The notes beneath the pieces were generated by a model. That model ran no database searches and was not told the DNA's origin. It was given only the letters and a program-made list of their open reading frames with translations. Positions 10,101-17,074 of a DNA stretch of 64,000 nt are shown in pieces. The stretch lies in assembly GCF_001305575.3 (NCBI RefSeq), contig NZ_CP012373.2, positions 1,302,001 through 1,366,000 of the forward strand, in the 5' to 3' direction. The number at the start of each line of letters is the position of its first letter. Positions within the stretch are counted from its first letter, which is position 1. The DNA comes from Beggiatoa leptomitoformis (GTDB lineage Bacteria > Pseudomonadota > Gammaproteobacteria > Beggiatoales > Beggiatoaceae). The position numbers and the translations under genes are program-made.

Positions 10101-10823
10101 GAGGCATTGAATATCTAACAATTCGCCCGTTACTGGACAAATATAAGGCGTTAAAGTTGTGACTGCTTTTGATTTATCCACCACCATCCATAAGCGTGGC
10201 TGGGCGTGTAAAACTTCTATGGAAGGAATTAATTGATAACGTGAAAAAGCGATTTGTGGACTAACAGTCGATTCAGCTAAAACAGCATCTGTTGTTTCAG
10301 AACAACAGTAATATAACATCACATGGTCATAGCCTGTAAATTCGCGGAAAACGGTTACTAATGTTTGATAATAATTTTTTAAATCATGAAGATGTGATAA
10401 TTGCGTAATGATTGCTTGCGCTTTACCTAAATACCAAAAGTCGGAAGAAATTCGCGGTAAAACAGGCTCTAAACTTAATAGCAAAATACTTTGTGTTTTA
10501 TATTCAAAAATACCATTAAAAATAGATTGTTGCCCATTTACAGGAAGGGTAAAAGTCCAAGGATTATTCAATACTAACTGCTCAGGTAAACATAAAACAG
10601 CATCTAATAATATAAGTTGTGTCAATGGAATACAGCGACTTAAGGGTTGATTTAATAATTCATCTGGGGTAAATGCCAAATGCTCGGCTATATTCTGACT
10701 AATTTGTACAATTTTCAGAGATTCTGCTGTATTTGTGTGGTTTAAAACAAATAAGACACCATAGGATTGAAGACCAGAAATAGTATAAATTTCTTTATTA
10801 TTATTGATATAACTATTATTCAT
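7107..10823 (-). CDS. Hybrid sensor histidine kinase with phytochrome-like PAS-GAF, three PAS, receiver and Hpt
   Basis: 1238 residues, no membrane segment. Order: phytochrome-type PAS (about 10-125), GAF (about 135-310, with GKLWGMLVCQH), three PAS domains (about 325-440, 450-575, 585-710), HisKA with phospho-acceptor His near 741 in MSHEIRTPMNG, HATPase (G1 DTGVGIS, G2 YGGTGLGLAI), receiver with Asp near 1033 (IVFMDCYMPVMDG), and Hpt with His near 1179 (YAHKLKGSS). It can therefore run a full internal His-Asp-His relay, and needs a separate output regulator that is not adjacent. The front end resembles bacteriophytochromes, but no Cys lies in the first 55 residues and no PHY domain follows, so bilin binding in the usual way is unlikely. 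It is single-gene and convergent with the gene at 6508. Confidence 0.9.
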   Translation of the reverse strand: MNNSYINNNKEIYTISGLQSYGVLFVLNHTNTAESLKIVQISQNIAEHLAFTPDELLNQPLSRCIPLTQLILLDAVLCLPEQLVLNNPWTFTLPVNGQQSIFNGIFEYKTQSILLLSLEPVLPRISSDFWYLGKAQAIITQLSHLHDLKNYYQTLVTVFREFTGYDHVMLYYCCSETTDAVLAESTVSPQIAFSRYQLIPSIEVLHAQPRLWMVVDKSKAVTTLTPYICPVTGELLDIQCLTLACHEPFSVAYENPMIKARLTLTLIINGKLWGMLVCQHTTPYRLSYAQRTVCETLGQAVSYHITHLQQMVQHQEALVALQRSEARLLDSQEVAQICNWDYNPLTREISWSTGIFQLLNRPPELGIPSLKQLIAYYLPEDRKQFKKVLKTVFTTGKQLALDVKVNLPSGQHYHSVTIKSVKDASGTTTRLFGTLQNITTRKKIEQASYENRDHYQAVLESLEEGLVIHNQAGNVIEANRSACQILEMSFAEIRNHHNAFALNLFHEDGSPYTQGEYPILYSLHTEKAQRGLVLGITKTTGATIKWLRVNTQPLYYENNSKPYAVFASFTDISDRKRTEEALRKSEARLLKTQQLARLGYWEWDIKTQLVEASHDLFSLFDLPDTSHAIPFKTLLAVVHPTDRGYLQSCIERPLWHEDTYTIEFRIFHRNGKLHYLQSYLHLIRDKQGEVIAIQGATQDITSHKEAEERLKKAIREAERAKSEAEQANYAKGAFLANMSHEIRTPMNGVLGMVELLLSTSLDSQQRHYLERLRTSGETLLTVINDILDFSKIEAGMLVLENIDFDLYQLIDETIDLFLLAIKNKGLKFTKILPPPFTTQLKGDPVRLRQILNNLLSNAVKFTEHGEITLNVMLLEEDEHHVLLHMEVKDTGVGISNEAGTRLFKPFSQADSTTTRKYGGTGLGLAITRRLLQMMNGEISLTSEVGKGSTVWFNLRFNKSTKPLTVSNVSLPLVPPQVIVPNDNPIHVLLAEDNKINQEVASNFLMNLGCYVTVVENGAEALSYLEKQPADIVFMDCYMPVMDGFTATQRRREYEKATQQTRLPIIALTANAMLGDREHCLAVGMDDYLSKPFNTAQLKTVLQRWLPTHFTVSPPANKLTTADNTTNLLNQTTLANLREDMQERGIDWLIDIYLNDVPVSLQQLERALNTQAHEALRSYAHKLKGSSQTIGAQKAATLCQAIEAAVKQNNFTEVRYLLTELTAVAQQTKQALEQEKQQI

Positions 10824-11288
10824 GATTTTTACCTATCCTTTCATTAATCGTTTAAATAAATAAAAGTAAATACAATAAATTGTTATTTTGCAGAATGAAT
10901 TAAATTCTCACAAGCTGATACAATAGGCAGGAAAATAGATAATTTTACGGTAAACTGTTACGACTATCGTTATAGCAATAAATGTTTTTAACCAACCTCA
11001 AACTAAATGTATCAAATAACAGTCATAGACCACCTGCAAAAATAGTGCAGATATTCTTGCCTTAAGTGATATTGTCCATTGTTTTTACTTTTATTTTTGC
11101 AAAAAGTCTAATAATGCTAACACGAGGGTTTTGACAATTTTTGTGTTTATTCTTATCCCGTTAGCACTAAAAAACCGTATAAAAACCCGCTCATTCATCT
11201 GATTCAATACTGTTGAATATATTGTGTGCATGAGTCCGTATTTACAAATGATTATATCCGTTATAAAACAAAAGGAATTAAGAGAGAT
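10824..11288. other. Intergenic region between hybrid kinase and tautomerase-like gene
   Basis: 465 bases between divergent genes. A TTGACA box at 11131-11136 with TATCCC 17 bases downstream is a weak candidate promoter for the rightward tautomerase gene. No RNA gene, repeat or intact coding frame is evident; the short frames here lack ribosome-binding sites and resemble nothing. Confidence 0.4.
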
Positions 11289-11678
11289 ATGGCACAAGTG
11301 ACTATTTATGGACGTGATAGTGTGTTACCAACATACAGAGAAAAATTATCCGCCACGATTCATGCCTGCATGATAGATGCCTTAAAAATCACTGCTGATA
11401 AACGGTTTCATCGATTTATCCCCCTCGCGCCCGACAATTTTTTTTATCCTGCTGATAGAACAGAATTCTATACGGTGATTGAAATTTCAATGTTTGCTGG
11501 ACGCACGGATGAAACGAAAAAATACTTGCTCTATCAGCTCATGGAAAAAATATCGGCAGAAATTGGTATTTCTAAACAAGACATAGAAATTACCCTGTTT
11601 GAAACGCCACCTAGCCATTGGGGAATTCGTGGAAAAACAGGCGATGAATTAATGCTGAATTATCCTGTCAACATTTAG
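11289..11678 (+). CDS. Tautomerase-superfamily protein without the usual Pro-1
   Basis: A 129-residue protein of the Tautomerase_2 type. The features that mark it are the central HRFIPL..DNFFYPADRTE segment, the YTVIEISMFAGR strand, the DIEITLFETP strand and the ending GIRGKTGDEL. I place the start at the ATG preceded by aagagag, because the family begins with a strand such as MAQVTIYG; an upstream in-frame ATG at 11226 would add 21 unrelated residues. Tautomerase-superfamily enzymes normally use an N-terminal proline as the catalytic base; here processing of Met would expose Ala. The protein may be non-catalytic or use other chemistry. It lies 124 bases upstream of cbbX in the same direction, possibly in one transcript. 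Confidence 0.75.
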   Translation: MAQVTIYGRDSVLPTYREKLSATIHACMIDALKITADKRFHRFIPLAPDNFFYPADRTEFYTVIEISMFAGRTDETKKYLLYQLMEKISAEIGISKQDIEITLFETPPSHWGIRGKTGDELMLNYPVNI

Positions 11679-11802
11679 GATAAAAATACGCATTGTTTGA
11701 ACCAGAATGAATCATATTTTTAACTTAAATATTGCTAAGTACGGGTTCAAATAAATCTAGCAAAAAACACAATAATAACCAGACCCACCAAGAGGATACA
11801 CC

Positions 11803-12711
11803 ATGACAGAGTCGATACCTAATATTTTTCCAAATGATACCCCTGTCGATTTACAAGCGGCTTTCCGAGATTCCAATGTTCAAGAAGTTTTAGATAAATT
11901 GGATCGCGAATTAATCGGCTTAAAACCCGTAAAAACCCGTATTCGTGAAACAGCATCATTGTTATTAGTGGATAGAGTTCGCCGTAGTCTGGATTTACAA
12001 GCTAGCTCGCCCAGTTTACACATGTCATTTACAGGCAATCCCGGAACAGGTAAAACAACGGTTGCCATGCGGATTGCAGAAATTTTGCATCGTTTGGGTT
12101 ATGTGCGCAAAGGACATCTTGTCGCTGTCACACGAGATGATTTAGTTGGGCAATATATCGGACATACCGCCCCAAAAACTAAAGAAGTGCTAAAAAAAGC
12201 AATGGGGGGCGTTCTGTTTATCGATGAAGCTTATTATCTCTACCGTCCTGAAAATGAACGTGATTATGGACAAGAAACCATAGAAATATTGTTACAAATC
12301 ATGGAAAATCAGCGGGATGACTTAGTTGTCGTCTTAGCGGGCTATAAAGACCGTATGGAGCAGTTTTTTCATAGCAATCCCGGTATGTCCTCACGCATTG
12401 CACATCATATTGATTTTCCTGATTATAGTATTGATGAACTGGTGAAAATCGCAAAACTCATGCTCGAACAACAGCAATATGAATTTAGCGAAGAAGCAGA
12501 AAAAGTCTTTGCAGATTACCTAAAATTACGCATGTCACAACCCCATTTTGCTAATGCGCGAAGTGTCCGCAATGCCTTAGACCGCGCTCGATTGCGTCAA
12601 GCCAATCGACTTTTTGCACGTCAAGGGGCTTCGTTGACGAAAAAAGATTTAATCACTTTACAAGCGGACGATTTCTTAAGCAGTCGCGTTTTTGCGACGC
12701 AAAAGCCATAA
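11803..12711 (+). CDS. cbbX: CbbX-type AAA+ Rubisco activase
   Basis: 302 residues matching the CbxX/CfqX family: an N-terminal alpha-helical part, Walker A GNPGTGKT at 78-85, pore loop QYIGHTA at about 117-123, Walker [11 protein letters not shown] at 137-146, and an Arg-rich C-terminal lid ([20 protein letters not shown]). CbbX is the ATP-driven hexamer that removes inhibitory sugar phosphates from red-type form I Rubisco in autotrophic proteobacteria. A good ribosome-binding site (agagga) precedes the ATG. No cbbL, cbbS or cbbR lies in the window, so it is separated from any Rubisco operon here. It is compatible with Calvin-cycle growth, but a CbbX-like remodeller with another client cannot be excluded. 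Confidence 0.85.
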   Translation: MTESIPNIFPNDTPVDLQAAFRDSNVQEVLDKLDRELIGLKPVKTRIRETASLLLVDRVRRSLDLQASSPSLHMSFTGNPGTGKTTVAMRIAEILHRLGYVRKGHLVAVTRDDLVGQYIGHTAPKTKEVLKKAMGGVLFIDEAYYLYRPENERDYGQETIEILLQIMENQRDDLVVVLAGYKDRMEQFFHSNPGMSSRIAHHIDFPDYSIDELVKIAKLMLEQQQYEFSEEAEKVFADYLKLRMSQPHFANARSVRNALDRARLRQANRLFARQGASLTKKDLITLQADDFLSSRVFATQKP

Positions 12712-12827
12712 TGTCGCAAAAAAATTGCCTCATAACTGGGGCAAATTGACAGGCTCATCTACACGGCAGTTGTTCAATGCTGACTGAACCGTTACCATGT
12801 TGTTTTCATTTTATAGTTTACTCAACC

Positions 12828-14399
12828 ATGCGTTTTAACCCCGAAACAACCGAAAAACTCCAAAAAGTCCTCGCCCGTGCTGGGCTAGGTTCACGACGTG
12901 CCATAGAAACATGGATTCAAGAAGGGCGCATTAAAGTCAATCAACAAGTTGCGCATGTTGGCGCACGTGTCAGCGCGCAAGATGAAATTCAACTGGATGG
13001 ACGCAAATTAAGTGTTCGCCAGCTCCTGCCCCCGCCTCGACAAATTTTGATTTATAACAAGCCAATTGGCGAGGTTTGTAGTCGTGACGATGAAGAAAAT
13101 CGCCCCCTGATTTTTGATAAATTACCCAAACCCAAACAAGGACGATGGGTTAGCGTTGGTCGTTTAGATGTTAATACGACAGGGTTACTCCTCTTAACCA
13201 CCGATGGTGAACTGGCCAACCGCTTAATGCACCCCTCCACAGAAATTGAGCGGGAATATGCGGTGCGTGTCTTGGGGAAAGTGGACGATGCAATGATTCA
13301 ACGACTAACCACAGGGGTACAACTGGAAGAGGGCATGGCACATTTTGAAAGTGTCGTTGATGCGGGTGGTGAAGGGGCTAATCATTGGTATCATGTTATT
13401 TTAAAAGAAGGGATTAAACGAGAAGTTCGACGTTTATGGGAAGCGCAAGGTGTCGTTGTGAGTCGTTTAATGCGGATACGTTATGGTGTAGTGACCCTAC
13501 CGCCGAGCTTACGCATGGGACAATCCATGGAATTAGAAGGAAGAGTTCGCCAACTGCTATTACAGCAAGTCGACCTCGCCGAAGAAGCACATGAAGTTAT
13601 ACCCGACACGAAAAAGAATAGAGCCTTACCCACATTAACGATAAAACCACATGCACCCGCTAAATCCCCCGTAAGACGTGCTAAACCAAGACCTGATTGG
13701 TGGGATGAACCCATAGATAGCGATAGCACCACACCTAAGCGTCGTTTTGCAAAAGCGGGGGACAAAACCGAGTTTGTGCAAACCGCGCGCCCGCGTCGTG
13801 CGGATGCAAGCGATGGTGCCGTTAAAACCAGCAGACCACACACGGCAAAATTCAGCCAACAACCGAGTCAGTCTTCTGCAAGCACACAAACCGCTCGCCC
13901 GCGTCGTGCAGATGCAAGCGATGGTGCCGTTAAAACCAGCAGACCACACACGACAAAATTCAGCCAACAACCGAGTCAGTCTTCTGCAAGCACACAAACC
14001 GCCCGCCCGCGTCGTGCAGATGCAAGCGATGGTGCAGTTAAAACCAGCAGACCACACACAACAAAATTCAGCCAACAACCGAGTCAGTCTTCTGCAAGCA
14101 CACAAACCGCTCGCCCGCGTCGTGCGGATGCAAGCGATGGTGCCGTTAAAACCAGCAAACCACACACAACAAAATTTAGCCAACAACCGAGTCAGTCTTC
14201 TGCAAGCACACAAACCGCTCGCCCACGTCGTGCGGATGCAAGCGATGGTGCCGTTAAAACCAGCAGACCACACACAACAAAATTTAGCCAACAACCAAGT
14301 CAGTCGCCTGCGAGTCGTGGAAGAACTGCACCTATGGGAAATAAAACTGTAAAATCAGCCAGTTCTTTTAAAAAACGCGCGCCGACGAAAAAACGGTAA
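12828..14399 (+). CDS. rluB: 23S rRNA pseudouridine synthase RluB-like with long repeat tail
   Basis: 523 residues from the ATG at 12828, which directly begins the conserved S4 domain (LQKVLARAGLGSRRAIETWI, residues 11-30). The catalytic domain has the RsuA/RluB/E/F motif GRLDVNTTGLLLLTTDGELA with the nucleophile D114, and GIKREVRRLWEAQG further on. RluB makes pseudouridine in helix 93 of 23S rRNA. The enzyme core ends near residue 250; what follows is basic and disordered and contains five 36-residue repeats with TARPRRADASDGAVKTS-like units. Similar basic tails occur on RluB proteins and may hold RNA. A start at 12777 is possible but adds a hydrophobic, non-conserved stretch. The last base of the stop codon is shared with the next gene. 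Confidence 0.88.
   Translation: MRFNPETTEKLQKVLARAGLGSRRAIETWIQEGRIKVNQQVAHVGARVSAQDEIQLDGRKLSVRQLLPPPRQILIYNKPIGEVCSRDDEENRPLIFDKLPKPKQGRWVSVGRLDVNTTGLLLLTTDGELANRLMHPSTEIEREYAVRVLGKVDDAMIQRLTTGVQLEEGMAHFESVVDAGGEGANHWYHVILKEGIKREVRRLWEAQGVVVSRLMRIRYGVVTLPPSLRMGQSMELEGRVRQLLLQQVDLAEEAHEVIPDTKKNRALPTLTIKPHAPAKSPVRRAKPRPDWWDEPIDSDSTTPKRRFAKAGDKTEFVQTARPRRADASDGAVKTSRPHTAKFSQQPSQSSASTQTARPRRADASDGAVKTSRPHTTKFSQQPSQSSASTQTARPRRADASDGAVKTSRPHTTKFSQQPSQSSASTQTARPRRADASDGAVKTSKPHTTKFSQQPSQSSASTQTARPRRADASDGAVKTSRPHTTKFSQQPSQSPASRGRTAPMGNKTVKSASSFKKRAPTKKR
13782..14321 (+). repeat. Five tandem 108-bp repeats inside rluB
   Basis: Five near-identical 108-base units start at 13782, 13890, 13998, 14106 and 14214; equivalent CGTCGTG words fall at exact 108-base steps. 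Each unit encodes 36 residues rich in Arg, Ser, Gln, Thr and Lys. The first unit diverges at its end from the preceding unique sequence, and the last ends in variant residues. High identity between units implies recent expansion or gene conversion. Because the unit length is a multiple of three, two other frames also stay open across it, which creates spurious long antisense and shifted frames. Confidence 0.95.
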
Positions 14400-14677
14400 T
14401 GATTACTGATTGGTGTGCAACAGGGATGGCATTTCGGCGCACAGGGGCAACGGCGTATTTGCCACCGCTGGATACGGCAATTATATTGCAGTGGTTGGTA
14501 GGTGTACGTCAGGCAGATGAGGCAGATACGGAAATTTTATTATTAACCGATTGTTGTGCAACGGATGAGTTTCAGTATTCTTTAGCACGTGAATCATTAG
14601 CCGATTTTTTAGCGCGTCACTTACGCACCCAGCCTGTTTTAGCCGAACAGGTTTTACAACTGTTGAAAATCGCGTAG
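14399..14677 (+). CDS. Small protein of unknown function, coupled to rluB
   Basis: 92 residues. The ATG overlaps the rluB stop in a TAATG arrangement, a strong sign of translational coupling and of a genuine gene. The sequence has four cysteines, two of them adjacent in DCCATDEF, and a mixed alpha/beta look, with no signal peptide and no clear transmembrane helix. I do not recognise the family. It ends about 17 bases before a hairpin-type intergenic repeat and 170 bases before a convergent terminator. Confidence 0.55.
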   Translation: MITDWCATGMAFRRTGATAYLPPLDTAIILQWLVGVRQADEADTEILLLTDCCATDEFQYSLARESLADFLARHLRTQPVLAEQVLQLLKIA

Positions 14678-14693
14678 AAGAAATAATAAAAAA

Positions 14694-14741
14694 TGTAGGG
14701 TGCATTATGGTGCGAAAACACGCAGCCAACGCACGCTACAG
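14694..14741. repeat. Intergenic hairpin repeat, GGTGCGTT-type copy 1
   Basis: The segment begins TGTAGGGTGC and ends GCACGCTACA, forming an imperfect stem of about 18 pairs around a central GCGaaaacaCGC. It resembles the TGTAGGGTGCGTT-type hairpins scattered through many bacterial genomes. Related but diverged hairpins occur at 40564-40590 and 58775-58809. It follows the stop of the small gene at 14677 and may also affect mRNA 3' ends. Confidence 0.45.
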
Positions 14742-14821
14742 GGATTTTTCAGTACTATCCGCAAAGTTTAGTCTGTATTGACGGGCTATTTTTTGGTCGT
14801 TGCCGCATTAACCAAGTAAAA

Positions 14822-14851
14822 GCGGCGAATTCATTCGCCGCCTGTTTTTTT
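14822..14851. terminator. Bidirectional intrinsic terminator
   Basis: An 8-bp perfect stem GCGGCGAA/TTCGCCGC with a 4-base loop is followed on the + strand by ctgTTTTTTT, and on the - strand by TTTT. It sits between the convergent rluB-linked gene and the transporter gene, whose stop codon it touches. Confidence 0.8.
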
Positions 14852-15737
14852 AATGTTTTACCTGTTGCTGTTTATCGCCCCATTGGTAAACACTTAAACC
14901 AATCAAGACGATAACTGCACCTAACCACATACTTAAATGAATTTTTTCATTATTTAAGACTTGTCCCAAAAATAATGCGCTTAACGGTGTTATCAGCGTA
15001 ATCAATGCAACCCGTCCTGCATCAATATTTTTTAACAAGTAGTAATACAAGATAAATCCAATGACCGAGCCGAATACACCCAAATACAAAATAGATAAGA
15101 AAGCTTTTAAATGGATAGTTGTTGGAAACTCTACCCCAATGATTAAACAGGTTAATCCATACATAGGCAAGGCATATAATAAACCGCCTGTTGTCATCAT
15201 TAACGGTGATAAAGTCACCTGCAAACGTTTTATGGATACCGCGCTAAGGCAGTGCAAAAACATGGCGAGTAAAATGGCAAATAACCCTTTTAATCCCTCA
15301 GTGCTTGCCCCTAACTCGGTACGAAAAATAATCCATAAACCCAACACACCCAATAACATACCAAACCATTTCATGACGTTTAGCTGACGCTCACCCAATA
15401 GCTTCATGGCAAGCAAACTGGTTGTAATCGGTGATAAACCAAATAAAACCGAAATTAATCCCGAAGGGATAAATTGCGCGCCCCAATAAGTTACCATCAA
15501 AGACCCATACAAGCCCATACTAACCATTAGATAAACACGACGAGCGGCTTTATCCCATGCGAAGGGTTGGCGTAATGCGACAATCAATGCACAACAAACA
15601 AGAAAGCCGAATAATATACGACTGCTAACACCAAATAAAACGCCACTTGCTTCATTGCTCCACTTAACCGCCAGTGGTGTCGTTGACCAAATAATGATGA
15701 TGCTAAGATAAGCAAGTGGTATAGAAGGAAATAACAT
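14850..15737 (-). CDS. EamA/DMT-superfamily inner-membrane transporter
   Basis: 295 residues with about ten hydrophobic helices in two EamA halves, typical of ten-helix drug/metabolite exporters (GLISVLFGLSPITTSLLA in half one; YLGVFGSVIGFILYYYLL in half two). Substrates in this family range from amino acids to nucleosides and cannot be read from sequence. I chose the ATG at 15737, which has GGGAG eight bases upstream; a GTG at 15770 lies inside a terminator stem. Only about 18 bases separate the leader terminator from the gene, so expression must depend on read-through of the leader RNA, which points to regulation by attenuation or a riboswitch-like device. Confidence 0.85.
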   Translation of the reverse strand: MLFPSIPLAYLSIIIIWSTTPLAVKWSNEASGVLFGVSSRILFGFLVCCALIVALRQPFAWDKAARRVYLMVSMGLYGSLMVTYWGAQFIPSGLISVLFGLSPITTSLLAMKLLGERQLNVMKWFGMLLGVLGLWIIFRTELGASTEGLKGLFAILLAMFLHCLSAVSIKRLQVTLSPLMMTTGGLLYALPMYGLTCLIIGVEFPTTIHLKAFLSILYLGVFGSVIGFILYYYLLKNIDAGRVALITLITPLSALFLGQVLNNEKIHLSMWLGAVIVLIGLSVYQWGDKQQQVKH

Positions 15738-15754
15738 AATTTCTAAACTCCCAA

Positions 15755-15794
15755 AAAGCAAAAAAGCCACAGACCTTGTGAGTCTGTGGCTTTT
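15755..15794 (-). terminator. Leader terminator before the DMT gene
   Basis: On the - strand, AAAAGCCACAGAC pairs perfectly with GTCTGTGGCTTTT around a 7-base loop (15775-15781), a 13-bp stem followed by further T residues. It lies immediately upstream of the transporter ribosome-binding site and must be read through for the gene to be expressed. Confidence 0.85.
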
Positions 15795-15822
15795 GCAGAT
15801 GTTTTAACTTTATGAGCTTACA

Positions 15823-15924
15823 TCAAAATGAGATACTCTCGTTTTGCACACAGACAAGCAGCGTCAGTCCTACTCGGAGAGTAAGCCAACGACATGAGCT
15901 GTGTTTTAATGCAAAAGTATTCAT
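15823..15924 (-). CDS. Possible leader peptide in the DMT leader RNA
   Basis: A 33-codon frame starts with ATG at 15924 and ends with TGA, lying wholly inside the leader RNA and ending 29 bases before the terminator stem. It would read MNTFALKHSSCRWLTL and continue with a hydrophobic middle. It has no Shine-Dalgarno sequence, and the predicted transcription start is only a few bases upstream, so it would be nearly leaderless. No run of one amino-acid codon is present, unlike classical attenuator peptides. It may be chance coding inside a structured RNA. Confidence 0.25.
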   Translation of the reverse strand: MNTFALKHSSCRWLTLRVGLTLLVCVQNESISF

Positions 15925-15932
15925 GAGAGGGG

Positions 15933-15962
15933 ATAATGCCTGCAAATATGAGGGATTGTCAA
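15933..15962 (-). promoter_or_regulatory. Sigma-70-type promoter of the leader RNA
   Basis: On the - strand TTGACA (15962-15957), an 18-base spacer, and CATTAT (15938-15933) form a good sigma-70 promoter reading left into the leader RNA and the transporter gene. Confidence 0.6.
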
Positions 15963-16126
15963 GTAGGAGTGCGTATCATTTTTTTGTACGACTTAACATA
16001 AGGACAGTGCTAAACAAAGTCGGAAAATTCAGCCATTCCTTTTATCGCTTTGATGCTAGACAACACCACTAAATTCTATTAAATAGACACTCACCCAATA
16101 TAATCACGTCCACAACGCAATTTTTC

Positions 16127-17074
16127 ATGAAAACAATAAATCTTGTTATTCCCGTCTTTAATGAAGCACAAGCCATTGATAAACATCTCCCTGCGATTGT
16201 CGACGTACTCATTACACAACCAAACATCACATGGCATATTCTAATCGTTGATGATGGTTCAACCGACACAACCGTTGCTAAACTGCACAGCTTGCGCGAG
16301 AGTTACCCACAACTCTCTGTTTTATGCTTAAACCGCAATTTTGGAAAAGAAGCGGCTATTTATGCGGGGTTACAACAAAGCCGAACCGCCGATGCCGTTA
16401 TCGTAATGGACAGTGATTTACAACATCCCCCTGCACTGATTCCCGAAATGGTGCGTTTATGGACACAGGGCTTGCAAGTGATTGAGGGGTATAAAACGGA
16501 GCGCGGTAAAGAATCATGGTCTAGTCGCTGGTTAGCAAAAAGTTTTTATTTTATTTTCAGTTTATTATCTGACTTAGATTTAAAAAATCACTGCGATTTT
16601 AAATTACTCGATAAAACGGTTGTTACTGCCTATTGTGAGTTACCTGAACGCAATCGGTTTTTTCGTGGCATGGTGCAATGGATGGGGTTTTCTACGGCTC
16701 AACTTCCTTTTAATGTCCCACCACGTCAACACGGGGAAACAACGTGGTCACATCTGAAATTATTAAAATATTCATTCACCGCTATCATGGCGTTTTCCTC
16801 CACCCTATTACAAATCGTTACTTTTTTAGGTGTATTAACCTTTTGTGTCGGTTTACTTATTAGTTGTATCGCACTGTATAAAAAATTTATGGGCAGTGCT
16901 ATTGGTGGATTTACAACCGTCATTCTACTCATATTTTTTATGAGCAGTATCTTAATGATAGCATTAGGGTTAATCGGTATTTACGTCGCTAATATTTACG
17001 ATGAAGTAAAACGTCGTCCCAATTATTTTATCAATTGGCAAAAAAGCACGATAAAAGAGAAAATAGACGAGTAA
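16127..17074 (+). CDS. GtrB/ArnC-like membrane glycosyltransferase, family GT2
   Basis: 315 residues. The catalytic domain has the GT-A pattern NLVIPVFNEA, ILIVDDGSTD, NFGKEAAIYAGL and the DxD-type VIVMDSDLQHPP. Two C-terminal transmembrane helices (about 225-250 and 263-288) follow. This layout matches dolichyl-phosphate-mannose-synthase-like bacterial enzymes such as GtrB and ArnC, which load a sugar onto undecaprenyl phosphate on the inner face of the membrane for later use in lipopolysaccharide or exopolysaccharide decoration. No flippase or polymer-modifying partner lies next to it, so the sugar and acceptor are unknown. The gene stands alone, with a weak ribosome-binding site. Confidence 0.85.
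   Translation: MKTINLVIPVFNEAQAIDKHLPAIVDVLITQPNITWHILIVDDGSTDTTVAKLHSLRESYPQLSVLCLNRNFGKEAAIYAGLQQSRTADAVIVMDSDLQHPPALIPEMVRLWTQGLQVIEGYKTERGKESWSSRWLAKSFYFIFSLLSDLDLKNHCDFKLLDKTVVTAYCELPERNRFFRGMVQWMGFSTAQLPFNVPPRQHGETTWSHLKLLKYSFTAIMAFSSTLLQIVTFLGVLTFCVGLLISCIALYKKFMGSAIGGFTTVILLIFFMSSILMIALGLIGIYVANIYDEVKRRPNYFINWQKSTIKEKIDE

Larger units (their letters stand above)
15755..15928 (-). ncRNA. Structured leader RNA with terminator upstream of DMT transporter
   Basis: A promoter at 15933-15962 should start a leftward transcript near 15926. The RNA can fold into a long closing helix: TTTTGC (15916-15911) with GCAAAA (15847-15842) and ACACAG (15904-15899) with CTGTGT (15853-15848), stacked across a six-base bulge. 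Inside it lies a small hairpin, TACTC-TCC-GAGTA (15883-15871). After the closing helix come a stretch that could form alternative pairings and then a strong intrinsic terminator just before the transporter gene. This aptamer-plus-terminator layout is what riboswitches and attenuators look like. I do not recognise a known riboswitch class. Without covariation data the fold is a hypothesis. Confidence 0.55.
15738..16126. other. Intergenic region with leader RNA and divergent promoters
   Basis: 389 bases between the leftward transporter and the rightward glycosyltransferase. Its left half is the leader RNA, terminator and promoter given separately. The right part (15963-16126) must hold the glycosyltransferase promoter; I see no clear consensus boxes. 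An 86-codon rightward frame at 15812-16072 lacks a ribosome-binding site and runs antisense to the leader, so I do not call it. Confidence 0.5.

Noticed and set aside
10824-11297. Leftward 68-codon frame opposite the tautomerase start
   Set aside because: It overlaps a better supported gene on the other strand and has no initiation signal.
13635-14294. A 219-codon antisense frame and a 201-codon shifted frame across the rluB repeats
   Set aside because: The 108-base period is a multiple of three, so frames without a stop in one unit stay open through all. Neither has a start signal or a sensible product.
13782-14321. Regular repeats considered as a CRISPR array
   Set aside because: Units are contiguous 108-base coding copies without unique spacers and lie inside rluB. 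No CRISPR array was found anywhere in the window.
15812-16072. Rightward 86-codon frame upstream of the glycosyltransferase
   Set aside because: It is antisense to the leader RNA, lacks a ribosome-binding site and resembles no family.
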